Positions 27,563 through 36,311 of a stretch of DNA of 48,045 nt are shown here, piece after piece; position 1 is the first letter of the stretch; every line of letters starts with the position of its first letter. The DNA is taken from positions 1 through 48,045 of the forward strand of contig CAIMGI010000219.1 in assembly GCA_903840505.1 (NCBI GenBank), in the 5' to 3' direction. The position numbers and the translations under genes are program-made. The notes beneath the pieces were generated by a model. The model was not told the DNA's origin, did not search any database, and was given only the letters and a program-made list of their open reading frames with translations. The stretch comes from an uncultured Bacteroidota bacterium (GTDB lineage: Bacteria > Bacteroidota > Bacteroidia > UBA4408).

Positions 27563-29409
27563 TATTGTAATACTTCCACAATTTTATTTTTTATTTCAGC
27601 AGCAGTAAAAGGCATACCTTTTATTTTATTGTAAGCAATTGCATCTACCAAAAATTTGTCGCGAAGCACCTTAATTAATTGACCATTATTCATTTCAGGA
27701 ATTAATATCTTCTCGAAATTTTTAATGATACTACCGATGTTTTTTGGCAGAGGGTTAAGGTATTTAATATGAATATGCGATACCTCTAAACCTTCTTCAA
27801 TAGATTCCTTTACCGCTGTTTTTATGGACCCATAAGTTGAACCCCAACCAATTATAAGCAATTTCCCCTTTTCGTTTCCCTGATCGAATTTTTGTTCGGG
27901 AATATAATCCGCTATTTTTTGAATTTTTGCTTCCCTCATTTTCACCATAAACTCGTGGTTGTCGGGATCGTAGGAAATATTCCCTGTTTCGTTTTCCTTT
28001 TCAATCCCCCCTACTCTGTGTTCTAATCCATTTCTTCCCGGAATAGCCCACTCTCTCACTAATTTTTCATTTCGCTTATATGGCAAAAACTTTTCTCCAT
28101 CTTTCAATTTATTTTCAGCAAAATGCACCTCTATTTTTTTCAATTCATTTTCGGAAGGAAACAGCCAAGGTTCAGCACCATTAGCAATATAGCCATCACT
28201 CAAAAAGAAAACCGGGGTCATATGTTCAACAGCAATTCTACAAGCTTCATATACTGTATTGAAACAATCGGAAGGTGTACTTGCTGCTATAACAGCAACA
28301 GGTGCTTCTCCATTTCTTCCATATAATGCTTGTAATAAATCAGCTTGTTCCGTTTTCGTTGGCAAACCTGTACTTGGTCCACCACGCTGAACATTTACAA
28401 TTACAAGAGGTAATTCCAACATAAGTGCCAATCCAATAGCCTCGCCTTTTAATGCTATTCCTGGCCCGGATGAGGCGGTAACACCTAAACTTCCCCCAAA
28501 GGAAGCACCAATAGCAGCAGTTATCGCAGCAATTTCATCTTCGGCTTGAAATGTTTTCACACCAAAATTTTTATGCTTTGAAAGTTCGTGTAAAATATCG
28601 GAAGCAGGTGTAATGGGATAAGTTGCATAAAACAAAGTTAAGTCTGCTTTTGAACTTGCAGCAACCAAGCCAAGGGCTGTAGCTTGGTTTCCCATAATGT
28701 TCCGATATGTTCCTTTTGGCATTTCAGCCGCTTTTACTTCATAACGGTTCATAGGTGTTTCGGTAGTGTCACCGAAATGATACCCCGCTTTCAATACTTT
28801 TATATTGGCATCAAGTAATGTTGGGCTTTTCTTAAATTGCTCCTTTATGAATTCAATGGTTGCATCTAGTTTACGATTATACATCCAATATATATAACCT
28901 AAAACAAACATATTTTTTGATCTGTCGCTTTCTTTGGTTCCCATTCCTGAACCTTCTAAACAACTGCGCGTTAATTTCGTTACATCAATTTCATACACCT
29001 TGTATTTGCTTAATGAACCATCTTTCAAAGGATTAACATCGTTTGGATATTTTGCCAATTTTAAATTTTTGGCATCAAATCCATCCGAATTAACAATTAT
29101 AATTCCTCCTTCTCTTAGTTGTTTTATATTCGCTTTTAATGCCGCAGCATTCATTACAACCAATACATCTGCAACATCACCGGGAGTATATATTTCAACA
29201 CTTCCAAAATGCAATTGAAAGCCTGAAACTCCTGCTAATGTTCCTTGTGGGGCTCTTATTTCCGCAGGAAAATTCGGAAAAGTACTGATATCGTTTCCTA
29301 ATAAAGCTGCAGTATTTGTAAACTGTGTTCCCGTAAGCTGAATTCCATCGCCCGAATCTCCTGCAAAAAGGATTACTACTTGCTTTTTTATTTCATTATT
29401 GTTATTCAT
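27562..29409 (-). CDS. korA: 2-oxoacid:ferredoxin oxidoreductase, alpha subunit (fused gamma-alpha)
   Basis: A 615-residue subunit. Residues about 1-190 are the gamma domain (ILFAGDSGDGIQLTGTQFTN, FPNFPAEIRAPQGTLAGVSG). The rest is the pyrimidine-binding alpha domain, with GNQATALGLVAASSKADLTL, FYATYPITPASDILHELSKH, FQAEDEIAAITAAIGASFGG, VTASSGPGIALKGEAIGLA and LVIVNVQRGGPSTGLPTKTE. This gamma-alpha fusion with a separate beta is typical of the KorAB type used in Bacteroidota. A TACCTTTG -7 box lies at 29427-29420 on the minus strand, which would give a nearly leaderless mRNA. It starts the two-gene operon korAB. Confidence 0.94.
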   Translation of the reverse strand: MNNNNEIKKQVVILFAGDSGDGIQLTGTQFTNTAALLGNDISTFPNFPAEIRAPQGTLAGVSGFQLHFGSVEIYTPGDVADVLVVMNAAALKANIKQLREGGIIIVNSDGFDAKNLKLAKYPNDVNPLKDGSLSKYKVYEIDVTKLTRSCLEGSGMGTKESDRSKNMFVLGYIYWMYNRKLDATIEFIKEQFKKSPTLLDANIKVLKAGYHFGDTTETPMNRYEVKAAEMPKGTYRNIMGNQATALGLVAASSKADLTLFYATYPITPASDILHELSKHKNFGVKTFQAEDEIAAITAAIGASFGGSLGVTASSGPGIALKGEAIGLALMLELPLVIVNVQRGGPSTGLPTKTEQADLLQALYGRNGEAPVAVIAASTPSDCFNTVYEACRIAVEHMTPVFFLSDGYIANGAEPWLFPSENELKKIEVHFAENKLKDGEKFLPYKRNEKLVREWAIPGRNGLEHRVGGIEKENETGNISYDPDNHEFMVKMREAKIQKIADYIPEQKFDQGNEKGKLLIIGWGSTYGSIKTAVKESIEEGLEVSHIHIKYLNPLPKNIGSIIKNFEKILIPEMNNGQLIKVLRDKFLVDAIAYNKIKGMPFTAAEIKNKIVEVLQ

Positions 29410-29419
29410 ATTGCAGGGA

Positions 29420-29427
29420 CAAAGGTA
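29420..29427 (-). promoter_or_regulatory. -7 box upstream of korA
   Basis: TACCTTTG on the minus strand matches TAnnTTTG fully. No TTG stands at the right distance upstream. Transcription would begin within about ten bases of the korA ATG. Confidence 0.4.
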
Positions 29428-29561
29428 AGTATTTACCCCTATCTATTTAAGAGAATATTTGTATAGAAATAAAAACTATTAACCTTTAATCGTTTATAAC
29501 TAAAACCATTTTAAAATGTTCTTATAATAGAAGCGTTTACTTTAGCGTTATTATAAATTAT

Positions 29562-30518
29562 ATGGTAAGGTACAATTGTATTTTTGTTTTTATTTTCGCT
29601 TTGGTGTCTAACCTCTGTATTGCGCAAGAAACAAAGTGTGTACAAGAAAGTAAATTAGATTATGGAAAAATAAACGTACGCTGCACAAAAGATGGTGTTT
29701 GTAGAGTTTTCATTGAAAACAACGAAATGTATACGGAGGGACTAGACACACTTGAGAATACAAAATTTTGGAGAAAAATAATGAGCTTATCTCCAGATTC
29801 AGGGATAGTAAACATAAAAGGGACAAGAGAAAGACTCTTGCTGATTTCGGAAAAAGATTGGAATACAATTCGTGCTGAAAAGGGCGACCTTTGGCTCGAC
29901 AGCATTCGCACTTCTCGTAGCCTCGATAGCACTCAAAAAATTGTTTTCACTACCGGGAAAAAAGATTTTTATCAAATAGAAAAAGCATACATAGAAATTG
30001 AACAAGGAATAAAAATATTTGAAGAAAACAATACAGACCCATTTTATGCACAAGCCATTTTATTGATTGAAAGCCCGGGAAGGCTTGCTAAATCAAATGT
30101 AGGAGCTTACGGCCCTTTTCAATTGATGAAAAGTGTAGCACGTCATCAAGGATTAAAAGTAAATAAATATGTGGATGAACGAACGGATTTTGACAAATCG
30201 GCTTGGGCTGCCGCAAAACTAATTCGCACCATTTGCATTCCCTACACCAATAAAATGCTTGACAAAAGAGGAATAGCACATTGTGAAAGCGATTTATGGT
30301 ACCGCTTGTTGGTGCTACACAGTTATCACGCGGGAGCGGGCAATGTGGCAAAAGCATTGGATAAAATAAACCCTACCGTGGGGAATATGGATCTTATTAA
30401 ACAGTTGTGGCAAACTACCGCAGGAGCTTTTGGTCCGCATTCACAAAATTATTCACAGGTAGCTATTGCTGCAATGTTTGAATTGGATAAACTTACTGGT
30501 GGGATACCAGTGAAGTAA
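29562..30518 (+). CDS. Lytic transglycosylase (SLT-domain) exported protein
   Basis: A 318-residue exported protein with a signal peptide at residues 1-21. The first 150 residues contain KFWRKIMSLSPDSGIVNIKG and other unassigned sequence. The SLT domain from about 155 has the catalytic glutamate E170 in QAILLIESPGRL, the GAYGPFQLM motif (181-189) and YHAGAGNV near 274-281. GIYPYT-type segments of the fold are represented by RTICIPYTNKML. The enzyme would cleave glycan strands to form 1,6-anhydro ends. The FadL-like gene follows within 30 bases on the same strand. Confidence 0.85.
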   Translation: MVRYNCIFVFIFALVSNLCIAQETKCVQESKLDYGKINVRCTKDGVCRVFIENNEMYTEGLDTLENTKFWRKIMSLSPDSGIVNIKGTRERLLLISEKDWNTIRAEKGDLWLDSIRTSRSLDSTQKIVFTTGKKDFYQIEKAYIEIEQGIKIFEENNTDPFYAQAILLIESPGRLAKSNVGAYGPFQLMKSVARHQGLKVNKYVDERTDFDKSAWAAAKLIRTICIPYTNKMLDKRGIAHCESDLWYRLLVLHSYHAGAGNVAKALDKINPTVGNMDLIKQLWQTTAGAFGPHSQNYSQVAIAAMFELDKLTGGIPVK

Positions 30519-30548
30519 AAATCAATGTTTTTCTTATTTTTGTTGTTA

Positions 30549-31799
30549 ATGAAGCGGTTTCCTTATATATTATTTTCTCTATTTTTCTATTTTTGTTTTA
30601 TAAATCAAACAGTAGCGGGCGGTTTTCATCTCAACTTGCAAGGGCAAAAACAACTTGGGATGGCACATTGTGGCACAGCATCTGTTTTTGATGCCAGTGT
30701 TCTTTTTTTTAATCCTGGAGCAATGTCGTTTTTAGATTCCACAAATTCAATTTGTGCTGGCAGCAATTTTATTTTTCCTCGTTTGGCATATTTAGAGCCG
30801 TCACCGGGAATTTACACAAGTGAAATGGTAAAGAATATAAGCACCCCTTTTTCATTTTATGCGGCATTCAAATTTAAAAAAACATCCAAATGGAATATGG
30901 GATTGGGGATTTATACTCCTTTTGGAAGCCACGCCCAGTGGGAAAATGATTGGAAAGGACAATTTTTAATTCGCGAAATAGAGTTGCGTTCCTTTTTTAT
31001 TCAACCCACATTTTCGTATAAAATAAATGATAAACTTGGGATCGGTGGTGGATATGTTTTTGCTACCGGTGATTTTTATTTGCGTAAAGGAGTTCCTGTT
31101 CAAAATATGGATGGAACCTATGGAGAAGCAACACTAAAAGGAAAAGCGAACAGTAAAGGGGGATACAATGTTGGATTATATTATGCTTGCACAAAAAAAT
31201 TATATGTTGGAATTGATTACCGGTCGGCAGTTAAATTAAACATTCCAGCGGGAGAAGCATTGTTTGAAAATATCCCATCTTCCCTTTCGTCCTATTTTGC
31301 AAGTACTTCATTTAGTACTCAGCTAACATTGCCATCGGTTGCAACGCTTGGAACATCTTATTTTCTAAATGATAAATTTAAAATAGCAAGCGATATCAAT
31401 TATGTTGGATGGAAGTCGTACGATACGCTGTCGATTGATTTTGCTGCAAACACAGATAAATTAGCAGATGTAAATTCTGCCAGGAGTTATTCAAACTCAT
31501 TCGTTTTCAGGCTTGGTGCGGAATACTCGCCAACTAAAAAAATTACGGTTCGAATAGGTACTTATTTTGATCAATCACCTGTTAAAAACGGTTTTGTTTC
31601 GCCTGAATCGCCCGATATGAATAAAATAGGCTTTACTGCAGGAACAACTGTAACGTTGGGACAACATTTAAAAATAGATGCGTCCTTTTTATGGATTGAG
31701 GGATTAAAAAGAAGTGACACAACCCTTGAAACACAATTTGCAGGAACCTATAAAGTGAGAGCATTGTCGCCCGGGATAGGCATAGAATATGTTTTTTAG
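30549..31799 (+). CDS. OmpP1/FadL-family outer-membrane transporter
   Basis: A 416-residue outer-membrane beta-barrel. The ATG at 30549 gives a clean signal peptide (MKRFPYILFSLFFYFCFINQ, cleaved near TVAGGF). An upstream in-frame ATG at 30525 is possible and would make the gene six bases from the lytic transglycosylase stop. The FadL features are the N-terminal GGFHLNLQGQKQLGMAHCGT, FDASVLFFNPGAM, GLGIYTPFGSHAQWENDWKG and the terminal strands ending PGIGIEYVF. Such proteins take hydrophobic compounds such as fatty acids or aromatic hydrocarbons across the outer membrane by lateral diffusion. Confidence 0.9.
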   Translation: MKRFPYILFSLFFYFCFINQTVAGGFHLNLQGQKQLGMAHCGTASVFDASVLFFNPGAMSFLDSTNSICAGSNFIFPRLAYLEPSPGIYTSEMVKNISTPFSFYAAFKFKKTSKWNMGLGIYTPFGSHAQWENDWKGQFLIREIELRSFFIQPTFSYKINDKLGIGGGYVFATGDFYLRKGVPVQNMDGTYGEATLKGKANSKGGYNVGLYYACTKKLYVGIDYRSAVKLNIPAGEALFENIPSSLSSYFASTSFSTQLTLPSVATLGTSYFLNDKFKIASDINYVGWKSYDTLSIDFAANTDKLADVNSARSYSNSFVFRLGAEYSPTKKITVRIGTYFDQSPVKNGFVSPESPDMNKIGFTAGTTVTLGQHLKIDASFLWIEGLKRSDTTLETQFAGTYKVRALSPGIGIEYVF

Positions 31800-31814
31800 G
31801 AAATAAATCTTTAT

Positions 31815-31844
31815 TTGATTTAAAAGGGAAATACGCTACTTTTG
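31815..31844 (+). promoter_or_regulatory. Bacteroidota-type promoter of the oxygenase-methyltransferase pair
   Basis: TTG at 31815-31817, a 19-base spacer, and TACTTTTG at 31837-31844 give a full match to TTG-N19-TAnnTTTG. Transcription would start near 31850, about 15 bases before the oxygenase ATG. Confidence 0.65.
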
Positions 31845-31864
31845 CTAGCCTAATTGTTTTTCAA

Positions 31865-32656
31865 ATGAATACTATTTTTAACAAGCAACTTTTTGATCCG
31901 GCTTATATTAAGCAACAATCGGAAAGTTTTCAATCATCTAAGCCATACAAGCATATGGTTATCGAAAATTTTCTACAGGAAGATTTTGCAAATACATTGT
32001 ATGAACACTTTCCTACAATGGACAAGTTATCTAAGCATTACCAAGGACTAAATGAAAAAAAATCGGAAGGCTCTAATTTTAATACTTTTCATCCTGCCTA
32101 CAGTGAGTTACGTGCTGCACTGAACAGTGCAGAAGTAAGAAAGGTATTGGAAGAAATGACAGGGGTGAAAGATATATATTCTACAGACGATAATTTAGGT
32201 GCAGGCATTCACCAAGGCACAAATGGCAGCTACCTTGATGTTCACATTGATTTTAATATTCATTACGAAAAAAACATTCACCGTAGATTTAATTTACTTA
32301 TCTTTTTAAATAAAAATTGGAAAGAAGAATACGGAGGAAAAGCAGAGATGTGGAACGAAGATGTTACAGAGTGCGTACAAGCATATTTACCTTCTTTTAA
32401 TCGTTGTGTGATTTTTGAAACAAATGAAATCTCCTATCACGGATATTCTAAAATTACAATTCCTGAGAATGAGTCGCGCAAATCGTTTTATTGCTACTAT
32501 TATACTGATATCCGCGATAAGGCAGCGAAGTATCACGATACTATTTTTAAAGCAAGACCCGAAGAAGGTACACTGAAAAAAATCAAGACAGATGTGAAAG
32601 AGCTATTGAAGAACAATATTAAGGCAACATTTAAAAAATTAGGAATAAAAATTTAA
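31865..32656 (+). CDS. 2-oxoglutarate/Fe(II)-dependent oxygenase
   Basis: A 263-residue cytoplasmic protein of the 2OG-FeII_Oxy_3 (prolyl hydroxylase-like) type. It opens with a typical DFxN-like segment, YKHMVIENFLQEDFANTLYE. The iron ligands are H127 and D129 in YLDVHIDFN and H192 in NEISYHGYSK, with R205 in ESRKSFYCYYY as the 2-oxoglutarate-binding arginine. RFNLLIFLNKNWKEEYGGKA is the usual core strand. The substrate is unknown; relatives act on proteins or on sugars and peptides. It has its own promoter, and its stop overlaps the start of the methyltransferase (TAATG), so the two are translationally coupled. Confidence 0.87.
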   Translation: MNTIFNKQLFDPAYIKQQSESFQSSKPYKHMVIENFLQEDFANTLYEHFPTMDKLSKHYQGLNEKKSEGSNFNTFHPAYSELRAALNSAEVRKVLEEMTGVKDIYSTDDNLGAGIHQGTNGSYLDVHIDFNIHYEKNIHRRFNLLIFLNKNWKEEYGGKAEMWNEDVTECVQAYLPSFNRCVIFETNEISYHGYSKITIPENESRKSFYCYYYTDIRDKAAKYHDTIFKARPEEGTLKKIKTDVKELLKNNIKATFKKLGIKI

Positions 32657-33420
32657 TGGGAGATATAAAAAAACATACTGAATACGTTGATTTTCCTTGT
32701 CATTTTGAGCGATTAAAGTGGGTTTACGAAAGCATATTAAACACTCGTGAACAAGGTCGTACGGTAAAAGTATTGGATGTTGGTTGTGGTACAGGAAATG
32801 TTACCATTCCCCTTGGTTTAATTCCCAATTCCAGTATTTTGGGAATTGACGTTCACCAAGGTAATTTAGATGTTTCCATTGCTCGGAACACTTTTGAAAA
32901 TGTATCCTTTCGTTTTCAATATTTTCAAGAATGCGATATTAAGGAATTTGATTACATTGTATTAACTGAAGTACTGGAGCACATTCCGGGCTATAAGGAA
33001 ATTATATTTGAACACGCATCAAAACACGCTAACAAAAATTTCGAATTGCAAATAACCATTCCAAATGGTTGGGGACCTTTTGAATTTGGTATGCTACCAC
33101 TGTATTTGATGCGAAAAATGGGAATGAACAATTTTATTTGGAAGGTAAAGAGATTGCTTGGAAAGAAAGAACCCTACTCACAAAATTATGATACTCCACA
33201 CGTTAATTTTTTTACCATTCCACGTTTACGAAGAGAGTTGAAAGAGTACGGACTGGAAATTACTGAAATTAAAAGCGCCTTCATATTAGCACCAATTTTT
33301 GAAACCTATTTGCCTTTTATTCCTTTAAAAACATTTAGTAAAATTGACAATTGGTTTGCTCAGCTATTACCGCACTTTATAGCCAGTGGTTGGTATTTTA
33401 AGATAAAATTCATTAAGTAA
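32656..33420 (+). CDS. Class I SAM-dependent methyltransferase
   Basis: A 254-residue methyltransferase. Motif I is VKVLDVGCGTGNVTIP (37-52), motif II the acidic ILGIDVHQGNLD, and motif IV DYIVLTEVLEHIPGYKEI. This is the Methyltransf_11/23-like layout used for small molecules and for glycan or lipid substrates. The C-terminal half contains YLMRKMGMNNFIWKVKR and hydrophobic patches that may touch membranes. Coupled translation with the 2OG oxygenase implies they act on one substrate. Its stop overlaps the end of the convergent deacetylase by eight bases. Confidence 0.88.
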   Translation: MGDIKKHTEYVDFPCHFERLKWVYESILNTREQGRTVKVLDVGCGTGNVTIPLGLIPNSSILGIDVHQGNLDVSIARNTFENVSFRFQYFQECDIKEFDYIVLTEVLEHIPGYKEIIFEHASKHANKNFELQITIPNGWGPFEFGMLPLYLMRKMGMNNFIWKVKRLLGKKEPYSQNYDTPHVNFFTIPRLRRELKEYGLEITEIKSAFILAPIFETYLPFIPLKTFSKIDNWFAQLLPHFIASGWYFKIKFIK

Positions 33421-34023
33421 TTGCTTCAAACAAAAATCCTTGTTTTGAATAGTGTTCGAGTACGCGAGGCAAAGTAAACAATAAATTATTTTTTGCTTTT
33501 TCACTGTCGTGAAACACAAGCACAGACCCGTTTTTTGTGTTTTTTAAAACATTTTTAAGGCATTTTTCGGGACTAGTATTTTTGTCAAAGTCGTAACTCA
33601 AATTACTCCACAACACAATTTTATACCTATTTTTCAAATATTGGTATTGGCCAAAAGTTAATTTCCCATAAGGAGGTCTGAATAAATTACTTTTTGTTAA
33701 TGCATTGCAACGCTCAATGTCTTGAAAATAAATATCACTTTTTGTCTTATATCCGTTTAGGTGAGTATTTGTGTGGTTACCTATTTTGTGTCCTTCCGAA
33801 AGAATACGATCAACTATTGCAGGATATAATTCTACGTTTTTTCCTACACAAAAAAAGGTTGCTTTCGCATTGATTTTTTTAACTCATCTAATACGGCAGT
33901 TGTTATTTCCGGATATGGACCATCATCAAAAGTCAAATAAATACTCCTTTTATGGCTTGGCATACTCCATACAATTTTAGGAAATACGAACCTTAACCAA
34001 AAAGGAGAATTTACAAACTGCAT
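33413..34023 (-). pseudogene. Polysaccharide deacetylase family protein, interrupted by a frame change
   Basis: From the ATG at 34021-34023 the frame reads 50 residues that include YLTFDDGPYPE (D33-D34 of motif 1), then hits a TAG stop at 33844-33846. The rest of the domain continues in the -1 frame: INAKATFFCVGKNVELYPAI, the metal-binding H-x3-H in GNHTNTHL, FRPPYGKL and VLVFHDSEKA, to the stop at 33413. The shift falls at an A7 run (33874-33880, sense strand TTA-AAA-AAA). With it repaired the product is 203 residues, normal for short NodB-like deacetylases. All motifs are intact, so the break is recent, a sequencing error, or bypassed by slippage. The gene directly abuts uvrC (TAA-ATG). Confidence 0.85.
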
Positions 34024-35826
34024 TTAAATTTTATTTTTAAAATGACCGAATACCAATAATGCTTTAGCCTTTCCAACAATGCCTGTTAACTCCATCTCGC
34101 TTGCTTCTTTTATCTTTTTTACTGACTTAAATGCCAATAATAATTTTTGTGCTGTAGTATCACTAATTCCTTTAATTTCGGTTAGTTCTGACTTTATTGT
34201 TCCCTTTTCCCTTCGAGCACGATGGTGTGTTATTCCAAATCGGTGTGCCTCATCTCGTATATGCTGAAGTATTTTTAATGTTTCACCTGTTTTATCCAAA
34301 TACATAGGTAAGGAATCACCCGGATAATAAATTTCTTCCAATTTTTTAGCAATACCAATAATCCCAATTTTCCCTCTTAACCCCAATTTCTCCAAGCTAT
34401 TAATTGCACTACTCAACTGCCCTTTTCCACCATCAATTACAATAAGTTGAGGAACAGGTTGATTCTCCTCCAACATTCGTTTATACCTTCTGTATATTAC
34501 TTCCTCCATCGAAGCAAAATCGTTCGGTCCTTCAACCGTTTTAATGTTAAAGTGACGATAATCCCTTTTGCTTGGTTTTACATCTTTAAAAACGGTCATA
34601 GCTGCTACTGGATAAGCCCCTTGAATGTTTGAATTGTCAAAACATTCAATATGGCGAGGCTCCTCTTGTAATCGCAAATCTTTCTTCATCTGTTGTAGAA
34701 TACGCTTTGTATGTCTTTCAGGATCTATTAAATCAGCCTGTTTTTGCTTATCCCTTCTAAAATATTCTACATTTCTTAAGGACAATTCCAATAACTTCTT
34801 TTTATCTCCACGTTGAGGAACAATAATTGAGTAGGGCATCGCCAATTCTATTTCAAAAGGAACTATTATTTCTTTCACATTGCTATCATTCCTATTCAAT
34901 ATATCTACTATTGCAAAAGACAACAGTTCTGAATCAGGCTCGTCCAATTTCTTTTTTAGTTCCAGTGTAAAACCTTGTATAATTGAACCATTTACCACTT
35001 TTAAATAATTTACATAGCCATTGTTTTCATCACTTATAATGGAAAACACATCTACATTATCGATAGTGGAACTAACTACTGTTGACTTACTTTGATACTT
35101 TTCAAGCAAGTCGATTTTTTCCTTTACAACTTGCGCCAATTCAAATTCATATCTAGTAGAATGTTCTAACATTTGTTGTTTCAAAAGAGTTGTAACCGAA
35201 GATAAATTACCTTTAATAATCTCCTTAATGTGCAAAATAGAGGTGTCGTAATCTACAAGCGATTGCTTGCTTACACAAGGAGCTTTACAATTTCCCAAAT
35301 GGTATTCCAAACACAATTTAAACTTGTTCGCACCAATATTCTGTTCCGTTAAATTGTAATTACAAGTCCGCAATGGGTAAAGCTTTTTAATTAGCTCCAA
35401 TAGTGTTATAACCACCTTAACCGAAGTGTAAGGACCAAAATAAGTTGAGCCATCCTTGATATATTTTCGTGTATAAAACACCCTGGGGAAGGGCTCTTTT
35501 TTAATGCAAATCCAAGGATACGTTTTATCGTCCTTTAGCAAAACATTGTACTTGGGCTGATACTTTTTTATCAAGCTATTTTCAAGCAGTAAAGCATCTG
35601 TCTCCGTTTCTACCAATATGAATTTTATATCGACAATGTTTTTAACTAGTATCGAAGTCTTTCTGTTATCAAATACATCACGGTTAAAATAAGAAAAAAC
35701 TCTCTTTTTTAAATTTTTTGCTTTGCCGACATAAATAATTTTTCCTTCTTTGTCAAAGTATTGGTAAATGCCCGGTTTTTCAGGCAATGTTTGCAGTATT
35801 TCAGAAAAGGGGTAAGTCACATTCAT
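34024..35826 (-). CDS. uvrC: Excinuclease ABC subunit C
   Basis: A 600-residue nucleotide-excision-repair nuclease that makes both incisions in the UvrB-DNA complex. The GIY-YIG domain is at the N-terminus (EKPGIYQYFDKEGKIIYVGK, residues 15-34). A cysteine-containing segment (KLCLEYHLGNCKAPCV) follows, then the UVR motif, the RNase H-like UvrC domain (IECFDNSNIQGAYPVAAMTV, PQLIVIDGGKGQLSSA, RFGITHHRARRE) and terminal helix-hairpin-helix motifs (ELTEIKGISDTTAQKLLLAF, GIVGKAKALL). I chose the ATG at 35826 rather than an in-frame TTG twelve bases earlier. The downstream deacetylase begins immediately after its stop codon. Confidence 0.96.
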   Translation of the reverse strand: MNVTYPFSEILQTLPEKPGIYQYFDKEGKIIYVGKAKNLKKRVFSYFNRDVFDNRKTSILVKNIVDIKFILVETETDALLLENSLIKKYQPKYNVLLKDDKTYPWICIKKEPFPRVFYTRKYIKDGSTYFGPYTSVKVVITLLELIKKLYPLRTCNYNLTEQNIGANKFKLCLEYHLGNCKAPCVSKQSLVDYDTSILHIKEIIKGNLSSVTTLLKQQMLEHSTRYEFELAQVVKEKIDLLEKYQSKSTVVSSTIDNVDVFSIISDENNGYVNYLKVVNGSIIQGFTLELKKKLDEPDSELLSFAIVDILNRNDSNVKEIIVPFEIELAMPYSIIVPQRGDKKKLLELSLRNVEYFRRDKQKQADLIDPERHTKRILQQMKKDLRLQEEPRHIECFDNSNIQGAYPVAAMTVFKDVKPSKRDYRHFNIKTVEGPNDFASMEEVIYRRYKRMLEENQPVPQLIVIDGGKGQLSSAINSLEKLGLRGKIGIIGIAKKLEEIYYPGDSLPMYLDKTGETLKILQHIRDEAHRFGITHHRARREKGTIKSELTEIKGISDTTAQKLLLAFKSVKKIKEASEMELTGIVGKAKALLVFGHFKNKI

Positions 35827-35838
35827 AAATAATAACAA

Positions 35839-35866
35839 TAAAGGTAGTCTTATATCGTTTTAACAA
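35839..35866 (-). promoter_or_regulatory. Promoter of uvrC
   Basis: On the minus strand TTG (35866-35864), a 17-base spacer and TACCTTTA (35846-35839) match the Bacteroidota pattern except for the last base. The start would lie near 35832, a few bases before the ATG, and would exclude the upstream TTG as start codon. Confidence 0.5.
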
Positions 35867-35887
35867 CAAATTGTAATCCTATAACGT

Positions 35888-36232
35888 ATGAAAAAAACAG
35901 TTCCATTTGTGATGCTAATCTCTATAGTTTTTTTTGCTTGTCATAAAAAAAACATACAATCCGAGCTACCTGCCTGTGTTTCAAAAAAAATTGAGGAATT
36001 TAAAAAAACAGCCTGTAAGGGTTCGGGCAATGTGTGTAGCTATGATTTTCAAAGTGCAAAAGTATACGTATTTGATAAAGGAATTTGTATTGCCGATGGA
36101 GGAACACAAGTAGTGGATGAAAATTGCAACAACATTTGTTTGTTAGGCGGAATTTCAGGAAATATGAAATGCAAAGGTGTACTTTTTGAAAAGGAGGCGA
36201 GTAATAAAAAAGTTGTATGGAAAGCGGATTAA
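35888..36232 (+). CDS. Small cysteine-rich lipoprotein
   Basis: A 114-residue lipoprotein with a signal peptide ending in a lipobox (VFFACHKK, C19). The mature domain has six cysteines in the order PACVSKK, KTACKG, NVCSYDF, GICIADGG, ENCNNICLLGG and MKCKG. A compact motif YVFDKGICIADGGTQVVDEN is followed by LLGGISGN. The arrangement fits a small disulfide-stabilised domain of a Bacteroidota-specific family; I believe it resembles DUF6970 but cannot confirm. Function unknown. It is divergent from uvrC, and the M43 protease lies 79 bases downstream. Confidence 0.75.
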   Translation: MKKTVPFVMLISIVFFACHKKNIQSELPACVSKKIEEFKKTACKGSGNVCSYDFQSAKVYVFDKGICIADGGTQVVDENCNNICLLGGISGNMKCKGVLFEKEASNKKVVWKAD

Positions 36233-36311
36233 ATATTGAATCGGTGTAGAAATCGCAATTATATTCTTAAGATTCGCTTGTTTTATTTTTAAAAAAGGTT
36301 ATTTTTGTTTT

